Source of the DNA: Adiantum capillus-veneris
Lineage: Eukaryota > Streptophyta > Polypodiopsida > Polypodiales > Pteridaceae
Direction: 5' to 3'
DNA length: 64,000 nucleotides
Assembly (NCBI GenBank): GCA_014529385.2
Contig: CM043962.1
Coordinates: 88,809,180-88,873,179 of the forward strand
The first letter of the stretch is position 1; each line of letters starts with the position of its first letter. The notes below the pieces were generated by a model, which worked only from the letters and a program-made list of their open reading frames with translations, made no database searches and was not told the DNA's origin. Of the stretch, positions 59,743 through 64,000 are shown piece after piece. A program made the translations under genes and the position numbers.

Positions 59743-60086
59743 TGTTGGGATGCGGGCTTTTGTTGCATCTCTTGTGAGAACAACCTCTCTACCTAAGATT
59801 GTGATGTGTCAAAAGGCCATGTGATAAAACATGTGAAGATCGTGAATGGAAAGATTAATCAACAGTCCTGGTTGGAATCCCTATGGCATAATCAACTGTG
59901 TGTGCAAAGATGCCTAGCTCAAGGCTATAAAGTGAGCTTATGTATACACTCAATAATCTAACCTAATAATCAAGTGTGTTTGTGTGAAGCTTATGTTACA
60001 TCGCATTAAGTAAGTTAGTTTCTCTAATTATTTTACTTATATACTCAACATGAATGCTTCACTAGTCTATCCACCCTAGCCGTTCA
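59743..60086 (+). repeat. LTR1 of the TRIM-like element
   Basis: 344 bp, TGTTGGGATG...CCGTTCA, with tgttgcatctcttgtgagaa and aaagatgcctagctcaaggc blocks repeated in LTR2. Confidence 0.85.
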
Positions 60087-60088
60087 AT

Positions 60089-60100
60089 TGGTATCAGAGC
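60089..60100 (+). other. PBS of the TRIM-like element
   Basis: TGGTATCAGAGC, two bases after LTR1. Confidence 0.88.
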
Positions 60101-60165
60101 TTCCATGGTGATTGATGTTTCTTGATCACTTATCTATGATCCTAATCTCTCTCCAATAAACATTA

Positions 60166-60558
60166 TTGTATAATATCTACCAATTCTGCTTGTCCATCAC
60201 ACAACAACAAGTAATGTATGCCATATTTGTTCTTCAAAATGAGAAAGCCACAAAGCGTGAGACATCACTTATCGTCGCAATGTATGAACATATATGTGCG
60301 TTTGCACTTATGCCCACCATTGTAAGGGGAATAGGCACCCTCTTCTTTGCAACGGTAAGATCTTCCTCAAGGGACATCTACATGTACACTAAAGATATGC
60401 ATGCTATGCCGCCATCATCGGCATACACTCTGACAACAAACTTTCAGGAGAAGAAAAGTGTCAACATGGCAACATCAAGTACTTGCGCAAGGGGGAGGGG
60501 GTCCCTCAAACAACCAACAAAAATCAGCTCTGTGAATATGTGTAGCCTCAGTTTGTAG
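60166..60558 (+). CDS. Hypothetical 130-codon ORF inside the TRIM-like element
   Basis: The only sizeable open frame in the internal region, of which it fills just over half. The product starts MYNIYQFCLSITQQQ, has a Ser/Thr-rich C-terminus, and shows no zinc knuckle, capsid or protease motif. It could be a relic of gag or chance. Low confidence that it is translated. Confidence 0.25.
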   Translation: MYNIYQFCLSITQQQVMYAIFVLQNEKATKRETSLIVAMYEHICAFALMPTIVRGIGTLFFATVRSSSRDIYMYTKDMHAMPPSSAYTLTTNFQEKKSVNMATSSTCARGRGSLKQPTKISSVNMCSLSL

Positions 60559-60816
60559 CATACCCTCATGTGTGTAGAGGAGGATTATGGATCTTTCCTT
60601 GTGTTTTGGAAGATCATGTGTGTGTGTTCCTTCACCTATTTGTTCCAAGGGAGGCTCGTGTGTGCCTAGACCCTGTTGTCTAACGGGAGGTTTGTGTGTC
60701 TACACCCTTTGTGTGAAGGGGAGTCAATTGTGTGTACGTCTATCCCTTTGTGTGTTTTGAGGGAGGCAATTTGTGTGAGCACTACAATAAGCAACAAAGC
60801 CCACATACGTGAGGAT

Positions 60817-61679
60817 TGTTGGGATACAGGTTTTGTTGCATCTCTTGTGAGAACAAACTCTCCACCTAAGATTGTGATGTGTCAAAAGTCCATGTGATAA
60901 AACATGTGAAGACTGTGTATGGAAAGAGTAGTCAACAATCCTAGTTGGCAATCCTTGTGACATCATCTATTGTATGTGCAAAGATGCTTAGCTCAAGGCT
61001 ATAAAGTGAGTTTATGTATACACTCAATAATCTAAGCACCTTCCTTTTGCGTGTAGTGCTCCATAAATCACCTTGGTGATCACTTCTCCTGGCACTATAT
61101 AGGTTGGCTTCTTGTTGTCCATCTTTACTAGGCTGTTGTGTATATATGCTGCATAGTTGATTATCTTTGGGGTGCCTTTCGTCATTGCCCACGTGAATGT
61201 CGTGGCAATTGCACATGGCGGCATCCTGTACTTCTATGGCCTCTTAGTGCACATGTGGAAGTACTGGTTGTATAACTGGCTCATGATTGCCACTCTTGGG
61301 TTGGCAATATCTTCAAAGGTGTAATTCCCCTTCTTCTCTTTGTACACCTTGACCTCATCCCTTCTTTTTGTTACACTATCCCCCTCGTTGGAGAGGTCTA
61401 ATGCATCTGCTACAACCCGCTCAGTGGTTATTATCTTTGTTTCTGGTCTGCCTTGTAAATCTGTTACTTTGGCCACTCCATCCTCCTTGATGCTTGTCAC
61501 AAACTCCCAGACTCTCTTGATGTCCACTCCTGTCGGTATTGCTTCAAAGTAGTTGTGGAGATCAATCTTCTCCAAGTATCCGGCCTTCATTGAGTAATAA
61601 GTGTGTAATTAGTTTCTCTAATTACTTTACTATGTACTCACCATGAATGCTTCACTAGTCTATCCACCCTAACCTTTGA
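60817..61679 (+). repeat. LTR2 of the TRIM-like element, with a 0.55-kb foreign segment
   Basis: 60,817-61,035 and about 61,588-61,679 match LTR1. Between them LTR1 has about 43 bp (from cctaataatcaagtg), while LTR2 has 0.55 kb of unrelated sequence carrying an ORF on the - strand. Ends ...ACCTTTGA where LTR1 ends CA. Confidence 0.8.
61024..61590 (-). pseudogene. Protein-coding fragment captured in LTR2 (one in-frame stop)
   Basis: The - strand is open for 189 codons except for one TAG (61,234-61,236). The product has VWEFVTSIKEDGVAKVTDLQ, then ETKIITTERVVADALDL, SQLYNQYFHM and NPRVAIMSQ. It vaguely recalls the plant retroelement-associated ORF family with VxEF...ITxxxVAxALxL spacing, but I cannot name it firmly. 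The ATG (61,588-61,590) and the last codons (CLDY, then the stop at 61,024) lie in LTR sequence, so the inserted piece is an open fragment without its own ends. Confidence 0.55.
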
Positions 61680-64000
61680 GGGGACTTGTTTTATTTAGTT
61701 TGTTTTGTCTTTTTTGGCATAGGATCAAATTTTTGTTTTGTGGAAGACATAGCAATTGTTTTCACGCATAGGATATCTTCCAATAAGCTACCTTGAGCAA
61801 GTCACCCAACAAAATTGTGCATGTCACTCGAGCTATTATTGAGACTAGTAGGTTTGGGGCCCATTTGGGGTATCTTTTTTATCCACGTGTATTGGGGTCG
61901 CTTAGGGGATGGGCACCATGTTAGACCTAGCTTCATACCCTCCCACATAATCAAGAAACGTTGTTAAATAGTTTGTAGTCTCATCTTCCATGCAGTTTCA
62001 AAATTGTTTGCGCAAGATCCCATTTTGTCAGCTTTGTTTCATTCCTCCTAAGGTAAAATTGTTGACAATAGTGGTGGAAATATTGCCTCACCTCTATGCC
62101 CTCCCTTCTCTCTTCTCACAATTGGCTTTGAGAAGACATACAAAAATCATATCAAGCTCCAACCAACCACCTCCATTTAGTAGGCCAACCTACACTTACA
62201 AAAAGGACCTCTTGTCAGGTGTGTGTGTCTTAGAATAGGGATACCTCTAGGCCACTATTTCCATAGGCTCCTAGACATGAATCATGTGTGCTAACATTAA
62301 TCCCCTTCAAAAAAAAAAATCCTAAAAAACAAATAAAATAATCTTATTTTTAATTTAAATAAGAAGTTGTTGATACATCTTATCACATAGGCAACTTGAC
62401 CTATGTGGAAGCAAGTTGTCTAGTCTTCGTATGTGTGAATGTCCTTTGATGGTAAAAAACTTAATCACCTTGTATGGAGGTGATTACAAGCCAATCATAC
62501 CCTAAGTCATATATTTCTCCTTTAGCAACTTAACCTTGTAGGTTGTGAAAACCTCCATGGACTAAACCTTATAGTCCCTTTTACTAAATCATTTATGAAG
62601 GTACTCTTTAAGTCTAGTATGCATACTTGAAACTTACTTGTGTGAGAGATTGTGACAACCATAATTGATCCTAGTATTCACTCATACAACATAGCTCTAG
62701 AATACATGGCTACCACCTCAAGTCACTATCATAACTAAGTAACCATGTCGTGTTCATGCTTCTTAACATGATTAAGTAGCTTGCATTATGAAGTGATATC
62801 ATGTCCACTAATGGTAGTCAAAAAAGTGACAAAATCTCTAGTTCTATCCAAGATGAGATGCAATGTGCTCACTAGACTTGTCCTAACCTCTACTCAAAAA
62901 GAAAGTTTATGATCATCTTTAAAAAAAGTGATATATCATGAGACCCGCCTCGAGATGATTATTGAGAGAGAGTATAGGGGATGGAAAATGTGAGAGCGCT
63001 AGGTGTGGAAGCGTTGTGCGGTGTGTGCGCAGTGCGAGGGAGGAGAAGAGTAGAAGACACACTATGTGGGTGGAGCAACCTCCAAGAATGTGGCGAGGTG
63101 CTCCTTATTCTTTGTGTATATGAAGAATAAGGAATGTATATGTACATAAAGTGGGTGGTCAGACACCGAACATCCGGCCCCGAACAAAGGCGCAATGCCT
63201 TTATCCCAACAATTTTCCACTTAAAGGCAATGTGCTGATAAGTGAGTGCTACTAGCTAAACTACTAGTATATACAAGAAAATAGGTAAGAGTGTTGGGAG
63301 TTGGTTGCTTGGACAATTCAACAATTCTTCACAGACTTCACCATCAAGATGTCACCTTCTCTCCCAAAACCAAGTGTACACACACCTAGACTATGACAAC
63401 ACACACACACACACACGAAGCTTGATAACGGGAGAGTGTAAGAGTGTAAGAGAGTGAAAGAGAAGATGCAGACATAATTAGGGAGTACACATAATAACAC
63501 AACAAATCATAAGAGAGAGGGAAGGGAAAATTGAGAGCATCTACACAAGAAAGGCCTAAAATCATAGCCTCAAACTCCACGGCACCCCTTCTTGTGGAGT
63601 TTTGTATTTAATTTATTATTCGAGTTTTGGGTGCCAAAATTGGAGGCCTCTCTTTTACAACTAGTCCACTTTAGTATTTGAGTGGAGCACATCACTTATT
63701 ACATGTCCCTTAAGGGTGAGTTCTCACTAGAGCTATTTTCAGCTGCCATAGTGTCTTTTTGAATAAAAAGTCTAAAATATTGTGCAAGGATAAAATGACC
63801 AAGAGGATTATTATTTGTCGGAACCTCCTTCTCAACTCCCAGAATGCCAATCTACAAATTATCATTCACTCACTTATTAGTAAAGTCAAATAGATAGCAC
63901 GTAATTAACCATTAAGTCAGCTATCCCAATTGCAGTTAACATACAACAGGAGGGTGCCTAGTCTCGTAACATCCCCTCCCACTAGGAATAGCAACTGTCC
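61680..64000. other. Intergenic, no gene recognised
   Basis: A/T-rich DNA with short chance frames. 62,290-62,360 is A-rich low complexity. A (CA)n tract lies at about 63,397-63,417 with short gagtgtaag repeats after it. A tip tttatcccaaca at 63,201-63,212 could be an LTR end, but no partner or PBS was found. Confidence 0.45.

Larger units (their letters stand above)
59743..61679 (+). mobile_element. Small non-autonomous LTR retrotransposon (TRIM-like)
   Basis: LTR1 59,743-60,086, PBS 60,089-60,100 (TGGTATCAGAGC, perfect), internal region of about 0.73 kb, PPT-like gaggat, LTR2 60,817-61,679 with an extra segment. Flanking 5-mers are ggaga (59,738-59,742) and gggga (61,680-61,684), a target duplication with one mismatch. 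No retroviral domain is readable in the internal region, so the element would need proteins in trans. Confidence 0.8.

Noticed and set aside
60166-60558. TRIM internal ORF as a real gag
   Set aside because: No capsid, zinc-knuckle or protease motif could be read; listed only as a low-confidence hypothetical ORF.
63190-63212. LTR end ATCCCAACA
   Set aside because: It would pair with a TGTTGGGAT start, but no PBS follows and no second LTR is found in the window; the TRIM-like element with that start has its own ends.

Overview
This is nuclear DNA from a land plant with a large, repeat-rich genome. The evidence is nested LTR retrotransposons with plant-type PBS sites (initiator Met tRNA, Asp tRNA), a 12-exon gene for an oligouridylate-binding (UBP1-like) RNA-binding protein, a one-exon F-box protein gene and many (CT)n/(GT)n tracts. 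The species cannot be fixed from the sequence; a non-seed vascular plant such as a fern would fit, but that is only an impression.

Layout. 1-27,617 is a stack of nested elements. The oldest is a decayed Ty1/copia element (copia-2, + strand), seen at 2,516-5,514 and 26,191-27,617. Copia-1 (- strand, intact reading frame, running off the left edge) is inserted in its gag. Element B (- strand, tRNA-Asp-type PBS) is inserted in its reverse transcriptase. B encodes gag, zinc knuckles and two retropepsin-like domains but no visible reverse transcriptase or integrase. Ty3/gypsy chromovirus C (- strand, 5,680-16,531) sits in the 3' LTR of B, and a 1.34-kb TTAA-flanked inverted-repeat DNA transposon sits in the 5' LTR of C.

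27,618-31,140 is non-coding, with several (GA)n tracts. The F-box gene is at 31,165-32,286 (+). The UBP1-like gene runs convergently from 47,261 down to 34,975. All 12 coding exons could be placed in frame (490 aa). Its 7.4-kb intron 3 holds a gag-only gypsy remnant and a tandem repeat interrupted by a small insertion.

48,375-58,895 is a solo LTR of the C family with a perfect 5-bp target duplication, split by chromovirus D (+ strand, 49,338-58,323). D has nearly identical LTRs and a single 1,594-codon gag-pol frame broken only by three in-frame stops.

59,743-61,679 is a small non-autonomous LTR element whose right LTR contains a 0.55-kb foreign segment with an open reading frame. The rest, to 64,000, shows no gene I can support.

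Only the F-box and UBP1-like genes look like host genes. Everything else coding is retroelement-derived, and the order of insertion can be read from the junctions.
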